Shown here one piece after another: positions 19,522-29,655 of a stretch of 64,000 nucleotides of DNA. Within the stretch, counting starts at the first letter, position 1; each line of letters begins with the position of its first letter. This DNA is from Pseudomonadales bacterium. Lineage in GTDB: Bacteria; Pseudomonadota; Gammaproteobacteria; Pseudomonadales; DC-out160. The notes below the pieces were generated by a model that did not search any database, was not told the origin of the DNA, and saw only the letters and a program-made list of their open reading frames with translations. The DNA is taken from positions 1 to 64,000 of the forward strand of contig JAHRWA010000030.1 of NCBI GenBank assembly GCA_019090455.1, written 5' to 3'. The position numbers were made by a program, and so were the translations under genes.

Positions 19522-20306
19522 CCTCTAGAATCCTTTTCTAAAAGGCTTGCAGCTACTTGTTCGGCTGTTCGCCCAAATCGCCTCTGCCTGTGTTGATATT
19601 CCTTGATAGCGGCCGCCAGCCTATCACCGGTAAAGTCCGGCCAATAACATTCGGTAAAATAGAGTTCCGCGTAAGCTAGCTGCCACAAGAGAAAATTACT
19701 TATGCGACTATCGCCACCAGTGCGGATGCACAAATCAGGAGGCGGCAAATCCCCTAAACTAATATGTTTTTCAAATAAAGACTCGGTTACCTGGTCTGCA
19801 CTCAACTCCTTTCTCTCAACTTGCTCCGCTATGGTTCTGGCGGCATTAGCGATATCCCATTGGCCACCATAATTGACCGCCACTGCGAACACCAACTTAC
19901 CATTACTTTTCGTTCGCTCTACAGAGTCATTCATTTTCCCGCGAAGCTCAGTCGAAAAGCGGGACAAGTCTCCGATAAATCGAATCTGAACGCCCTCGGC
20001 ATCCAATTCATCAACCTCTTTTTGCAAGGACTCGAGAAAAAGAACCATTAGCCCGTCGACTTCCTCTTCTGGACGACGCCAATTCTCACTGCTGAAAGCG
20101 AAAACGGTTAACACTTCAATGCCAATTTTCGCACAGGTTTTTATGCTTGAACGAACCGTATCTGCTCCGGCCCTATGACCCTCACTACCCGGTAAGCCCT
20201 GAGCTTTAGCCCAGCGGTTATTACCATCCATAATGACAGCGATATGTCTCGGTATATCGCCCGTCACTGAATCCAAATCAGGTGCTATTGATTTTTTATT
20301 ATTCAC
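19515..20306 (-). CDS. uppS: Undecaprenyl diphosphate synthase
   Basis: Cis-prenyltransferase that extends farnesyl diphosphate with eight isopentenyl units to undecaprenyl diphosphate, the lipid carrier for peptidoglycan, O-antigen and exopolysaccharide. Signatures are HIAVIMDGNNRWAKAQG, with the catalytic Asp, then GHRAGADTVR, TVFAFSSENWRRP and the C-terminal DLCIRTGGDSRISNFLLWQ. Length 263. The start is a GTG at 20306. UppP, which recycles the same carrier, is encoded at 52.4 kb in this window. Confidence 0.97.
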   Translation of the reverse strand: MNNKKSIAPDLDSVTGDIPRHIAVIMDGNNRWAKAQGLPGSEGHRAGADTVRSSIKTCAKIGIEVLTVFAFSSENWRRPEEEVDGLMVLFLESLQKEVDELDAEGVQIRFIGDLSRFSTELRGKMNDSVERTKSNGKLVFAVAVNYGGQWDIANAARTIAEQVERKELSADQVTESLFEKHISLGDLPPPDLCIRTGGDSRISNFLLWQLAYAELYFTECYWPDFTGDRLAAAIKEYQHRQRRFGRTAEQVAASLLEKDSRGC

Positions 20307-20360
20307 ATTTACTCACGACTTCGAAGGTAAATTCAAAAATAGGAGGGGGGGAAGAGATCA

Positions 20361-20918
20361 CTAAACTTCCATTAGATCCTTTTCTTTTTGGGATAGGTCC
20401 GTATCAATCAAACCGACATATTTATCGGTAAGTTTTTGAATGCCTTCTTCACCATGCCGCTCTTCGTCTTCACTAATTTCTTTTTCTTTTAATAGCTCTT
20501 TCATATCCGAGTTGGCATCTCGCCGAATACTGCGAACGGATACACGGGCAGATTCAGCATCTGCTCTCACGATTTTAATGAAGTCTCGCCGAGTTTCTTC
20601 AGTCAACGCAGGCAAAGGAATTCGAATAATCTCACCCGTAGATGAAGGATTAAGCCCAAGATTAGCGGCCATTATCGCCTTTTCAATAACGGGGATAAGT
20701 GGCTTTTCCCAGGGTACTACTGTTAATGTTCGTCCTTCTTCAACTCCGATATTGGCAAGCTGCTTCAAAGGAGTCGGTGCATCAAAGTACTGAACAAAAA
20801 CACCGTCTAATAAACTGGGATGCGCCCGACCCGTTCGTACTTTACTAAACGCCACGGCCAATGATTCTAATGATTTTTTCATTCGAATTTCGGCATCTTT
20901 TTTAATATCATCTATCAC
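20361..20918 (-). CDS. frr: Ribosome recycling factor
   Basis: Splits post-termination ribosomes together with EF-G and IF3. The 185-residue protein has the family length and order: an N-terminal helix with [20 protein letters not shown], the [12 protein letters not shown] strand, the small domain with [14 protein letters not shown], and [19 protein letters not shown], followed by the long C-terminal helix. The start is a GTG at 20918 with GAGG 8 nt upstream. It follows pyrH, the standard arrangement. Confidence 0.98.
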   Translation of the reverse strand: MIDDIKKDAEIRMKKSLESLAVAFSKVRTGRAHPSLLDGVFVQYFDAPTPLKQLANIGVEEGRTLTVVPWEKPLIPVIEKAIMAANLGLNPSSTGEIIRIPLPALTEETRRDFIKIVRADAESARVSVRSIRRDANSDMKELLKEKEISEDEERHGEEGIQKLTDKYVGLIDTDLSQKEKDLMEV

Positions 20919-21097
20919 GATTATTTCCTCTCAAGAATCTCTAGTGAAGGGAATATTGATAACGCAACTGCGCCGAGATTCCACTTACTGTGTGCCCGAT
21001 ATGGGCTTAAGACAGTGTATCAACGTTCTGTTTAGGCTAACACCCACATCCCAGGATAGATTCCACTTAATTCCATCATCCCACTATCCCAGCAGAT

Positions 21098-21826
21098 CTA
21101 ACCCGTTACGATTGTGCCATCTTCCCCACCCACAATAATATTGATTAAAGCACCCGGCGAATTCATATTAAATACTCTAATGGGCATTTCATGGTCTCGA
21201 CACAAACAGATGGCCGTCAGATCCATGACACCTAATTTTTTATCCAACACCTCATCAAAAGTAAGGGAGTTGTATTTAATCGCATCAGGATTTAATTCAG
21301 GATCAGAGTCGTAAATCCCATCAACCTTAGTCGCCTTTAGGACGACTTCGGCTCCAATTTCTATACCTCGAAGACATGCCGCTGAGTCTGTCGTAAAAAA
21401 AGGATTACCCGTGCCCGCCGCAAATATGACCACCTCACCATCCCCCAAATAACGCGTTGCCTTCAGCCGGTCATAATGTTCAACAACGCCATTCATTTGG
21501 ATAGCTGACATGAGTCGTGTGGCGATATTAGAACGCACTAACGCATCTCTCATTGCCAATCCATTCATTACCGTCGCCAACATCCCCATATGATCACCAA
21601 CAACTCGATCCAAACCCGCTTCCTGCAGAGCCGCACCTCTAAATAAATTGCCGCCACCGATAACCAACCCAACTTCAATTCCGATCCCCACAAGTTGACC
21701 CACTTCAAGCGCCATGCGATCCATCACTTTGGGGTCAATGCCAAAATTCTCCTCACCCATTAGCGCTTCGCCGCTTAGTTTTAACAATACTCGTTTGAAT
21801 TTGGGCTGGCGACCGGCTTCTGGCAT
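21098..21826 (-). CDS. pyrH: UMP kinase
   Basis: Phosphorylates UMP to UDP, the bacterial hexameric amino-acid-kinase type regulated by GTP and UTP. Signatures are [13 protein letters not shown] at the N-terminus, [31 protein letters not shown], and [19 protein letters not shown] with the C-terminal [20 protein letters not shown]. The length of 242 is typical. A terminator-like hairpin and a 15-bp repeat separate it from tsf upstream, so it probably has its own promoter. Confidence 0.98.
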   Translation of the reverse strand: MPEAGRQPKFKRVLLKLSGEALMGEENFGIDPKVMDRMALEVGQLVGIGIEVGLVIGGGNLFRGAALQEAGLDRVVGDHMGMLATVMNGLAMRDALVRSNIATRLMSAIQMNGVVEHYDRLKATRYLGDGEVVIFAAGTGNPFFTTDSAACLRGIEIGAEVVLKATKVDGIYDSDPELNPDAIKYNSLTFDEVLDKKLGVMDLTAICLCRDHEMPIRVFNMNSPGALINIIVGGEDGTIVTG

Positions 21827-21843
21827 GGGGGAGAACCTCTTTT

Positions 21844-21873
21844 AGATTTACGATTTATAGATTTACGATTTAA
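21844..21873. repeat. 15-bp tandem repeat (2 copies) upstream of pyrH
   Basis: Two units of AGATTTACGATTTAT, matching at 14 of 15 positions, lie 18 bp upstream of the pyrH start. They are A/T-rich and could overlap the pyrH promoter, though no clear -35/-10 pair is visible. Confidence 0.7.
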
Positions 21874-21966
21874 ATAAATGCAGAATAAACAGCATTCAAT
21901 GAAACAATTTATCGACTAAGATATTAGCTTTAATGGCAATCCAACCAAAATCATAGCCCAGATAAT

Positions 21967-22000
21967 AATAGACCCTCACACAAAAGCGCGAGGGTCTATT
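21967..22000. terminator. Intrinsic terminator between tsf and pyrH
   Basis: A perfect 11-bp inverted repeat (AATAGACCCTC and its complement) with a 12-base loop. On the plus strand it is followed by a T run; on the minus strand it is followed by the T-rich ATTATTAT. It lies about 80 bp past the tsf stop codon and should end rpsB-tsf transcription. Confidence 0.8.
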
Positions 22001-22082
22001 TTTAGACTTTAACTATCCCAGATAAATCAAGCTCTAACTTAAATCTAGCTTTTGCTTAACCTAAGAAGCCTGACGACTATTG

Positions 22083-22955
22083 CTAGCTTTTCACTTGGGC
22101 CATTACTTCTGTCGCGAAATCAATTTCGTCTTTTTCGATACCATCACCTACTTCGAAGCGAACAAAAGATTGGATATCACCGCCCGCCTTTTTTGCAAAA
22201 GCGCCGACTTTAGTATCAGGATCTTTAACAAACGCCTGCTCAACCAAACTCACCTCGGCTAGAAACTTCTTCATGCGTCCGATAATCATCTTGTCAACAA
22301 TTTCTTCAGGCTTACCTGATTGCCGAGCTTGTTCTGCAAAAATTTCCTTCTCTTTAGCTTGAAGTGCTTCAGGCACATCTTCAGGTCTAACCACTTCCGG
22401 ATTAGCCGCAGCAACATGCATAGCAACGTCCCGAGCAACCTCTTCAGTACCACCCGTCAAAGCGGTTAACACACCGATTCTGCCACCATGTATATACGCA
22501 CCAACAACAGGAGCAGTGAGGCTAATCGCTCGGCGAATCTGTATATTTTCACCTATTTTTTGCACTAGAGCTTGGCGAGTCGTTTCAATAGAAACATCTC
22601 CCCCTTTTTCTGCAGGCAATGCCATTATTTTTTCAACATCTGTTATTTTTTCTTCTAATACTCGCTGAACTACCAAGCTGGTGAAATTGATAAAATTCTC
22701 ATCTCTTGCAACGAAGTCAGTTTCACTGTTGATTTCAACCATGACTCCATAACCGCCATCAACTTGAACGACTACAGCACCCTCTGCCGCAGTACGACCC
22801 GCTTTCTTCGCGGCTTTTGCTTGCCCGGATTTACGTAAATTTTCAATCGCCGTTTCAATATCACCATCCGTTTCAACTAGCGCTTTCTTGCAATCCATCA
22901 TGCCCAAGCCTGTACGCTCACGGAGTTCTTTTACCAGTGCCGCTGTAACAGCCAT
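22083..22955 (-). CDS. tsf: Elongation factor Ts
   Basis: Guanine-nucleotide exchange factor for EF-Tu. The N-terminal UBA-like domain carries [18 protein letters not shown], then the core begins [20 protein letters not shown] with the [10 protein letters not shown] motif. The 290-residue length and the C-terminal [18 protein letters not shown] are standard. GAGGTG lies 6 nt before the ATG. It lies 90 bp after rpsB in the same transcript, with a small hairpin between them. Confidence 0.98.
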   Translation of the reverse strand: MAVTAALVKELRERTGLGMMDCKKALVETDGDIETAIENLRKSGQAKAAKKAGRTAAEGAVVVQVDGGYGVMVEINSETDFVARDENFINFTSLVVQRVLEEKITDVEKIMALPAEKGGDVSIETTRQALVQKIGENIQIRRAISLTAPVVGAYIHGGRIGVLTALTGGTEEVARDVAMHVAAANPEVVRPEDVPEALQAKEKEIFAEQARQSGKPEEIVDKMIIGRMKKFLAEVSLVEQAFVKDPDTKVGAFAKKAGGDIQSFVRFEVGDGIEKDEIDFATEVMAQVKS

Positions 22956-23004
22956 TTCTTCACCTCACTTGAATAGGGTTTACAATTTGTCCAAGGCCAC
23001 ACGC

Positions 23005-23028
23005 CGTTTTTCAAATACAAGAAAAACG
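23005..23028. terminator. Weak hairpin between rpsB and tsf
   Basis: An 8-bp perfect stem (CGTTTTTC paired with GAAAAACG) around an 8-base loop. It is A/T-rich with no strong T tract. It may attenuate read-through from rpsB to tsf, as has been suggested for the equivalent E. coli spacer, or be incidental. Confidence 0.4.
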
Positions 23029-23045
23029 ACGCATATCAACCAAAT

Positions 23046-23873
23046 TTAGCCTTCTTTAGCATCTTTAACTTCAGCAGCAGCCGCCTGAGCTGGTTCTGCT
23101 GCAGCTGTACTTGCAGCGGCTCCGCTAGTCGCACCTTTCATTTCTTCTACATACCCATCCTTTTCTTTAGCACCTACATTTTGGGCTGCTAAATACTCTT
23201 TACCTTCTAGTACAGAGTCGGCGAATGCTTTCACATAGAGTTGAATAGCGCGGATCGCATCATCATTTCCGGGAACCGGATAATCAACACCATCAGGCGA
23301 ACTATTAGTATCAATGATGCCGATAACGGGGATACCTAGCTTGTTCGCTTCTTGAATGGCAATCCGTTCGTGCTCCACATCAACAACAAATATGGCGTCA
23401 GGCAATCCGCCCATATCTTTTATTCCGCCCAAGCTGCGCTCGAGCTTTTGCATCTCCCGAGTACGCCCAAGTGCTTCTTTTTTAGTAAGCTTCTCAAAAG
23501 TTCCGTCAGTACTTTGAACTTCTAATTCTTTCAAACGGCGAATAGATTGGCGAATGGTCTTCCAATTGGTAAGCATACCGCCTAACCAACGGTGATCAAC
23601 ATAAGGCATGCCACAACGAGTGGCCTCTTCTGAGATAATTTTGCCCGCAGCGCGTTTGGTGCCGACAAAAAGTAATTTGTTCTTCTTCACTGCTAGACCA
23701 TTAACAAAAGTTAAAGCGTCATTGAATAAAGGAACTGTTTTTTCAAGATTGATAATATGGATCTTGTTACGTGCGCCAAAGATGTATGTGCGCATCTTTG
23801 GATTCCAGTAACGAGTTTGATGTCCAAAGTGAACACCTGCTTTGAGCATGTCTCGCATAGAAACATTTGCCAT
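23046..23873 (-). CDS. rpsB: 30S ribosomal protein S2
   Basis: Structural protein of the small subunit. The conserved opening is [20 protein letters not shown], then [18 protein letters not shown], and later [20 protein letters not shown] and [21 protein letters not shown] lies 6 nt upstream of the ATG. The 275 residues include a C-terminal Ala-rich tail of about 30 residues (starting near GATSGAAAS), which is longer than in E. coli and probably disordered. S2 genes in this class are usually autoregulated through their leader; the long spacer upstream leaves room for that. Confidence 0.98.
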   Translation of the reverse strand: MANVSMRDMLKAGVHFGHQTRYWNPKMRTYIFGARNKIHIINLEKTVPLFNDALTFVNGLAVKKNKLLFVGTKRAAGKIISEEATRCGMPYVDHRWLGGMLTNWKTIRQSIRRLKELEVQSTDGTFEKLTKKEALGRTREMQKLERSLGGIKDMGGLPDAIFVVDVEHERIAIQEANKLGIPVIGIIDTNSSPDGVDYPVPGNDDAIRAIQLYVKAFADSVLEGKEYLAAQNVGAKEKDGYVEEMKGATSGAAASTAAAEPAQAAAAEVKDAKEG

Positions 23874-24236
23874 TGTAGACTCCTAAAATTGTCTGGGTTG
23901 GGCCTCCATATATCCCATAACTTAACCCAGCAACTCTCATTAAACGTTCATTTCAATACTGTTATGCAGTACGCTGTCGCCAGCCTTTGCTTCCGCCTAA
24001 TTTGGCTTAAAAACATGACTAGCAAAACAGGATAAAACGCTTACAATCAGAGAGTTACAAGCACCCAAAGTTACGTGACGATATATGTGCGGATTATTGG
24101 TTCTTTTGTGCTTAATACAAACCTAACGGCTACTGATTTTCAGGCGATTGCCCGACTAAAATAGCTTCCATCATAATGCAGTATTAGGTTTGCCTTAATG
24201 CGCGGCGCTTTATACCATATAGCACCATTTTCAACA

Positions 24237-24250
24237 AGCAACCGGTTGCT
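24237..24250. promoter_or_regulatory. Perfect 14-bp palindrome, possible operator
   Basis: AGCAACCGGTTGCT is a perfect dyad with no loop, of the type bound by dimeric regulators. It lies midway between the divergent rpsB and map genes. No regulator can be named from the sequence. Confidence 0.35.
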
Positions 24251-24335
24251 GCTGCCGCTAGACTGCTATGAATTGGCAACTTACAGACAACACTGGTTTA
24301 TAAACGCTAGTTCATAAATGTTAATACTCAAATGT

Positions 24336-24404
24336 TTATTCACGGACCTTAATTCACATGTATTAATTCACTGACATTAATTCACACACGTTAATTCACA
24401 GACA
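24336..24404. repeat. 14-bp tandem repeat, five copies
   Basis: Four consecutive 14-bp units beginning TTAATTCAC, preceded by a 13-bp variant (TTATTCACGGACC), run without gaps. A still more degenerate unit can be seen just upstream at 24321. The first nine bases are invariant in the four full units and the last five vary. The array ends 100 bp before the map start. Confidence 0.85.
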
Positions 24405-24503
24405 ATGGCGCGTATTACACTATTGTAGAAATTACCCTTAAAAAACTATTTGAAGCCTGGACTGAAGTTCATCAGTTGGGCGACTCAAGACGGATATAGA
24501 AAT

Positions 24504-25274
24504 ATGGCGATCACTTTCAAAACGCCCGATGAAATCGAGAAAATGCGAGTTGCTGGCCGATTGGCCGCAGAAGTTGTTGAAATGATAGAAGAATACGTCA
24601 TACCGGGTGTATCAACAGGAGAACTCGACCGAATTTGTCATGACTATATGACAAATCATCAAAATGCGATCTCTGCCTGCCTGAATTACCACGGATTCCC
24701 AAAATCAATTTGCACATCGGTCAATCACGTAATTTGTCACGGTATTCCCAGCGACGAAAAGATACTGAAGAAAGGTGACATCATCAATATTGATATCACC
24801 GTTATCAAAGACGGCTTTCACGGCGACACGAGCAAAATGTTTTTTGTCGGCAAGCCCTCGACCCTAGCAGAACGATTAGTCAAAAACGCCGAAGAATGTC
24901 TCTACAAAGGCATTGAACTAGTGGGTCCCGGAGTTCACCTGGGCGATATCGGTCACGTCATTCAAAATCACGCAGAAAACAACCGATTCTCCGTAGTTCG
25001 CGAATATTGCGGTCACGGCATTGGAGAAGGCTTCCATGAAGAACCCCAAGTATTGCACTACGGTAAACCAGGCACCAGAGAGATCCTAGAGCCGGGTATG
25101 TGCTTTACCATCGAGCCAATGATCAATGCCGGAAAACGCCACACCAAATTACTGCCAGACGAATGGACTGTGGTGACGAAAGACCGAAAGCTCTCTGCAC
25201 AGTTTGAACATACTCTGCTAGTCACCGACAACGGACATGAAGTACTGACAAAAAGAAGCGAAGAGACCTTCTAA
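24504..25274 (+). CDS. map: Methionine aminopeptidase type I
   Basis: Removes the initiator methionine from nascent proteins when the second residue is small. The five metal ligands of the pita-bread fold are visible: two Asp in NIDITVIKDGFHGDTSKMF, His in GHGIGEGFHEEPQV, Glu in FTIEPM and Glu in QFEHTLLVT. I start it at ATG 24504 (MAITFKTPDEIEKMR), which aligns with the E. coli N-terminus; the frame is open 18 codons further left without support. Length 256. glnD follows after 3 bp. Confidence 0.97.
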   Translation: MAITFKTPDEIEKMRVAGRLAAEVVEMIEEYVIPGVSTGELDRICHDYMTNHQNAISACLNYHGFPKSICTSVNHVICHGIPSDEKILKKGDIINIDITVIKDGFHGDTSKMFFVGKPSTLAERLVKNAEECLYKGIELVGPGVHLGDIGHVIQNHAENNRFSVVREYCGHGIGEGFHEEPQVLHYGKPGTREILEPGMCFTIEPMINAGKRHTKLLPDEWTVVTKDRKLSAQFEHTLLVTDNGHEVLTKRSEETF

Positions 25275-25277
25275 ACC

Positions 25278-28001
25278 ATGAGCAACCTAATACTCAGCCA
25301 AATGGATACCGACCCTGAATTACTGGATTCTGAGGTGCTTGCGCGGGCAGTCAGCGAGGACATCAACAGGATAGCGTCATTAAAAACCCTGCTAAAGGAC
25401 GCTAATGAAGTCCTCTTTAGCCGTTTTAAAGCCAAGGAATCAATTAGACGTCTAGTGCTCAAACGGGCCTGGCTCGTGGATCAAGTTTTGAGTGAAGTTT
25501 GGCAGAAACTAGACTGGCCTGAAGACAACTTAATAAGTCTTGTAGCAGTAGGCGGTTATGGTCGCGGTGAGTTACATCCGCAATCTGACATAGACCTATT
25601 GATATTACTGGAATCAGAACCTACCGACCAAAACAAACATTGTATTGAAAAGTTTCTGACATTGCTTTGGGATATAGGACTGGAGGTAGGGCAAAGTGTA
25701 CGCACAATAGAAGAGTGTGTAGAGCTAGCTAAGACTGACATCACGATTGCCACAAATTTAATGGAATCCCGTACTATTGCTGGATCCTCAGCGTTATTGG
25801 TCAAACTCGTCCCGCTGATTGGGCGCGACAAAATTTGGTCTGGTAAGGATTTTTTTCAGGCGAAATGGGACGAACAAAAAAGCCGTCATCTCAAAAACAA
25901 CAATACCGAATACAATCTAGAACCCAACATCAAAACAGCACCTGGAGGCTTACGAGACATCCAAATGATCGGATGGGTTGCCAAACGCCATTTTGGAGTT
26001 AGCTCGCTTCGCGACTTAACCCAAAAAGGATTTCTGACTGAAGATGAATACAGCATTATCGATGCCGGGGAAAGCTTCTTGTGGCGTGTTCGCTTTGTCC
26101 TACACATGATCACAGGACGAGATGAAAACCGCCTACTGTTCGACTATCAAAAAGCAGTAGCAGATGAATTCGGTTATAAAGATACGGATGCGTCTCTGGC
26201 CGTTGAACATTTTATGAAACGCTACTATCGAATGGCCGTCGCACTAGCAGAACTCAATGACGTCCTTTTACAACACTTCGATGAAGCCATCATTAGAGAA
26301 AATGAAGAGACAAGCATTATACCTCTCAATGATCGCTTTTATGTTCACAACAATTATATTGAAGTGAACAGTGACGACGTCTTCGAAAAAGCGCCATCGG
26401 CTTTGCTTGAGATATTCGTGTTAATGGCACATAACCCAAGCGTCATAGGCATTAGAGCCTCCACTATCAGATTGATTCGTGATAGCCGCCACTTAATCAA
26501 CGCTCAATTTAGAAAAGATGCTCACAACTCCTCTTTATTCATGGAATTATTACGAGCACCACGAACGGTCTTCGCGCAACTTAAACGGATGAAACGCTAC
26601 GGTGTTCTGGGTCGTTATATACCACAGTTCGGCGATATTATCGGTCAAATGCAATATGATTTATTTCATATTTATACCGTTGATGCCCACACTCTGCTCG
26701 TCATACAAAACATGAGACGCTTACAGCGTCCTGAATTACAAGAACAGTTTCCGATCGGCTACCAAGTTTCCACCGGCCTTCCCAAAATTGAATTACTTTA
26801 TATTGCCGGATTATTTCATGATATAGGCAAAGGCCGTAAGAGCGATCATTCTGAACTTGGTGCCATTGATGGCGAGGCTTTTTGCCAACAAATGGGGCTT
26901 GGTGCTTGGGACACCAGTTTGGTAGTTTGGCTAATCAGAAGCCACCTATTGATGTCGATGACTGCGCAGAAAAAAGATGTTTCAGACCCTGATGTCATTA
27001 ATGAATTTGCGCAACTAATTGGCGATCAAGTGCGATTAGATTATCTCTATGCACTCACCGTCGCCGACATATGCGCAACCAATCCCACGCTATGGAACGG
27101 CTGGCGCGCCACCCTGATGCGCCAACTCTATACAGAAACCAAAAGAGCGCTGCGACGCGGATTGAGCAACCCCGTCAACAAACAAGAATGGATCGACGAC
27201 ACTCGAAATATGGCTCTCATCTATTTACGTCGCGTCGGAATCAAAAAGGAAGAAGTAGAAGAGATCTGGAATGAGCTGGGAGAGGAGTACTTCTTAAGGG
27301 AATCAGCCGCCGATATCGCTTGGCATTGCGAAGCCATTCTTCGCGACTCCCCTTCCACGAACAAGAACAGCGATCACCCTCCACTCATATTAATACGAGA
27401 AACCACCGACTTAAAATTCGAAGGCGCAAGTCAAATATTCGTTTACACAAAAGACCAACCCAATTTGTTTGCCACCACCGTAACGGCTTTGGATCAATTA
27501 CAACTGACTATTGTTGATGCGCGCATAATTACTTCATCGCAAAATTTCAGTCTCGACACTTACATCGTTCTGGATAAAAACAGCTCTCCCATTGGTCACA
27601 ACCCTGATAGGATAAATCGCATAAAGGATGTATTAGAAAATTCGTTATCGAATACGTCCCAATTCCCTCAACTCGTAGGGCGCCGATTACCTCGACAGTT
27701 AAAGCACTTTTCAATCCGATCTCAAGCCTTCATTAGCAATAACCCCGAGAACAAATATACGGTGGTTGAAATCCAGAGCTTGGATACCCCTGGCTTATTG
27801 GCTAAAATTGGGCAAATATTTGCCCAATTCAATTTATCGGTAGTCAACGCTCGAATTGCCACCCTGGGTGAAAAGGTGGAGGACGTCTTTTTCGTGACGG
27901 ACAGTCGCCATCAGCCTATTACCGACCCCGAGTTATGCCAAGAGATTTGCAAAAGTCTGCGAAAACAATTAGACGAATTGAATCAATCGAATGTGGGTTA
28001 G
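25278..28001 (+). CDS. glnD: [Protein-PII] uridylyltransferase/removing enzyme
   Basis: Nitrogen sensor that uridylylates PII proteins when glutamine is low and removes UMP when it is high. The order is complete. The nucleotidyltransferase domain has GGYGRGELHPQSDIDLLIL, with catalytic Asp104 and Asp106. The HD hydrolase domain for UMP removal has LFHDIGKG, with His514-Asp515. Two C-terminal ACT domains sense glutamine (about residues 710-790 and 820-895). The length of 907 is normal. It is separated from map by only 3 bp, so the two are almost certainly cotranscribed. Confidence 0.97.
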   Translation: MSNLILSQMDTDPELLDSEVLARAVSEDINRIASLKTLLKDANEVLFSRFKAKESIRRLVLKRAWLVDQVLSEVWQKLDWPEDNLISLVAVGGYGRGELHPQSDIDLLILLESEPTDQNKHCIEKFLTLLWDIGLEVGQSVRTIEECVELAKTDITIATNLMESRTIAGSSALLVKLVPLIGRDKIWSGKDFFQAKWDEQKSRHLKNNNTEYNLEPNIKTAPGGLRDIQMIGWVAKRHFGVSSLRDLTQKGFLTEDEYSIIDAGESFLWRVRFVLHMITGRDENRLLFDYQKAVADEFGYKDTDASLAVEHFMKRYYRMAVALAELNDVLLQHFDEAIIRENEETSIIPLNDRFYVHNNYIEVNSDDVFEKAPSALLEIFVLMAHNPSVIGIRASTIRLIRDSRHLINAQFRKDAHNSSLFMELLRAPRTVFAQLKRMKRYGVLGRYIPQFGDIIGQMQYDLFHIYTVDAHTLLVIQNMRRLQRPELQEQFPIGYQVSTGLPKIELLYIAGLFHDIGKGRKSDHSELGAIDGEAFCQQMGLGAWDTSLVVWLIRSHLLMSMTAQKKDVSDPDVINEFAQLIGDQVRLDYLYALTVADICATNPTLWNGWRATLMRQLYTETKRALRRGLSNPVNKQEWIDDTRNMALIYLRRVGIKKEEVEEIWNELGEEYFLRESAADIAWHCEAILRDSPSTNKNSDHPPLILIRETTDLKFEGASQIFVYTKDQPNLFATTVTALDQLQLTIVDARIITSSQNFSLDTYIVLDKNSSPIGHNPDRINRIKDVLENSLSNTSQFPQLVGRRLPRQLKHFSIRSQAFISNNPENKYTVVEIQSLDTPGLLAKIGQIFAQFNLSVVNARIATLGEKVEDVFFVTDSRHQPITDPELCQEICKSLRKQLDELNQSNVG

Positions 28002-28023
28002 CCAACACTGCCCTCGAAACCTG

Positions 28024-28053
28024 TTCGTGTCTCAGTCACAGATGTAATATAAT
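28024..28053 (+). promoter_or_regulatory. Possible dapC promoter
   Basis: A perfect TATAAT at 28048-28053 with a poor -35 (TTCGTG, spacer 18) lies about 95 bp upstream of the dapC start. Only the -10 element is persuasive. Confidence 0.3.
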
Positions 28054-28106
28054 TTCTGTCCCTAAACGCGAGCCTATAACCCTCGCTTTCAGTCGGCAAT
28101 AACGGC

Positions 28107-28144
28107 TTTCAAACAGACTCAACATTTTCAGACAGACTCAAAAT
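28107..28144. repeat. 19-bp tandem repeat (2 copies) before dapC
   Basis: Two adjacent 19-bp units with the core ACAGACTCAA match at 17 of 19 positions and end 1 bp before the dapC start codon, so the second copy lies where a ribosome binding site would be. No purine-rich Shine-Dalgarno sequence is visible there. Confidence 0.75.
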
Positions 28145-28145
28145 A

Positions 28146-29393
28146 ATGAATCCTGATTTAGATAAACTGCACCCCTATCCTTTCGAGAAGCTATCTCAAT
28201 TATTTGCTGGCACCTCGGCTGCCGAAAAGCAAGCCATCGCACTTTCTATAGGAGAACCCAAGCATCCCACACCAGAATTTGTCAAAACCACACTGGCAGA
28301 TAATCTACCCGCACTGGCAAAATACCCTACGACAAAAGGACTACCCGAACTCAGAAGCGGTATCGCTCATTGGCTTCAACAACGATTCGACATCGATACC
28401 ATTAATCCAGAAAACCAAGTATTACCCGTCAATGGCACTCGCGAAGCTCTTTTTGCATTCGCCCAAGCCATGATTGATCGCGATGCAGAATCACCCCTGG
28501 TATTGATGCCAAATCCCTTTTATCAGATTTATGAGGGAGCCACCTTTCTAGCAGGCGCCGCCCCCTACTACCTTGACTGCTTAGCCAACAACAACTTTAT
28601 CCCCGATTTTGAGGCTGTGAGTGAAAAAATTTGGCAACGCTGTCAGATACTCTTCATATGCACACCAGGCAATCCCGCAGGCGCGACATTAGACCACAAA
28701 CAATTAGCCTGCCTCATCGATCTTGCCGATAAACACGATTTTATCATCGCTTCTGATGAGTGTTATTCCGAAATTTACTTTGATGAAAGTCGCCCCCCTA
28801 CCGGATTGCTAGAGGCATGCGCCAAGATAGGCAGAGATGACTTTAAACGTTGCCTCGTCTTTCACAGCCTATCTAAACGCTCAAACCTACCCGGTCTACG
28901 ATCAGGGTTTGTCGCAGGCGATTCAGAAATTATCACTCAGTTTTTTAGGTACCGAACCTATCATGGCTGCGCGATGCCCGTACCGACACAACTGGCCAGC
29001 ATTGCGGCATGGTCCGATGAAGCGCATGTCGCAGAGAATCGTGAAAAATATCAGCAAAAATTCGCGGCTGTACTGCCTATCCTAAAACCGGTTATGGAAG
29101 TAGATCAACCTGATGCGGGTTTTTATCTTTGGGCAAAAACACCGATTGCTGATGAAGAATTTGCAAGGGGATTGTTCGAACAACAGAATGTGGTAGTGCT
29201 ACCCGGCAGTTATCTTTCTCGCAATTCAGTGAATACACCTAACAGCTCCGCTTTATCAGAAGGGCATTCACTATCAAAAAACTCGCCGGGGTATAAGCGT
29301 GTTCGAATGGCCCTAGTCGCCCCCCTGGATGAATGTGTGGAAGCCGCGAAAAGAATACGAGATTACATCATCAACATTAACCAATCCGTTTGA
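28146..29393 (+). CDS. dapC: Succinyldiaminopimelate transaminase
   Basis: PLP enzyme of the lysine/diaminopimelate pathway that aminates N-succinyl-2-amino-6-ketopimelate. Fold-type I aminotransferase features are present: the N-terminal ISIGEPKHPTPEFV-like segment, CTPGNPAG, SDECYSEIYFD, and the PLP lysine Lys244 in SLSKRSNLPGLRSGF, whose wording is characteristic of DapC. Near the C-terminus, between GSYLSR and YKRVRMALV, there is a Ser/Asn-rich insertion of roughly 20 residues not usual for the family. dapE, the next pathway gene used after DapC, lies 4 kb downstream beyond an accessory island. Confidence 0.93.
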   Translation: MNPDLDKLHPYPFEKLSQLFAGTSAAEKQAIALSIGEPKHPTPEFVKTTLADNLPALAKYPTTKGLPELRSGIAHWLQQRFDIDTINPENQVLPVNGTREALFAFAQAMIDRDAESPLVLMPNPFYQIYEGATFLAGAAPYYLDCLANNNFIPDFEAVSEKIWQRCQILFICTPGNPAGATLDHKQLACLIDLADKHDFIIASDECYSEIYFDESRPPTGLLEACAKIGRDDFKRCLVFHSLSKRSNLPGLRSGFVAGDSEIITQFFRYRTYHGCAMPVPTQLASIAAWSDEAHVAENREKYQQKFAAVLPILKPVMEVDQPDAGFYLWAKTPIADEEFARGLFEQQNVVVLPGSYLSRNSVNTPNSSALSEGHSLSKNSPGYKRVRMALVAPLDECVEAAKRIRDYIININQSV

Positions 29394-29470
29394 CCAACCT
29401 ACTTTGACATCAATAATTTATTGCGAATCACTGGCTAGTGCGATTCACGTCAAATCTGACAACGGCAAAA

Positions 29471-29502
29471 AGCCATACTCTTATCCCATTAAAAGTATGG
29501 CT
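29471..29502. terminator. Hairpin downstream of dapC
   Basis: A perfect 9-bp inverted repeat (AGCCATACT and its complement) with a 14-base loop, 78 bp past the dapC stop. It lacks a T tract, so it may be a degenerate terminator or an RNA-stabilising stem. Confidence 0.35.
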
Positions 29503-29655
29503 CGACCAATCCCTACAAACTTACGCCTATTCGCCTAATTCGATCCAGCCTCTCGACAAATATTCCGCGCTTAAATGCAGCAGTCCTCAGCGTCTTCTAT
29601 ACTCAATTAACACTCGATACTGATTTCACCGAACCATTTTGAAACGAATAGTGTT

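Larger units (their letters stand above)
23874..24503. other. Divergent rpsB/map regulatory region
   Basis: A 630-bp gene-free region between the divergent rpsB and map. It holds a perfect 14-bp palindrome at 24237-24250 and a five-copy 14-bp tandem repeat at 24336-24404. It also has a spaced inverted pair, CAAACCTAA near 24118 and TTAGGTTTG near 24184. The pair could form a long stem in an rpsB leader or a stem between two promoters. I cannot assign -35/-10 elements with confidence. Confidence 0.5.

Noticed and set aside
24336-24404. Five-copy 14-bp array as a possible CRISPR
   Set aside because: Units are contiguous with no spacers, too short for CRISPR repeats, and no cas genes are present.
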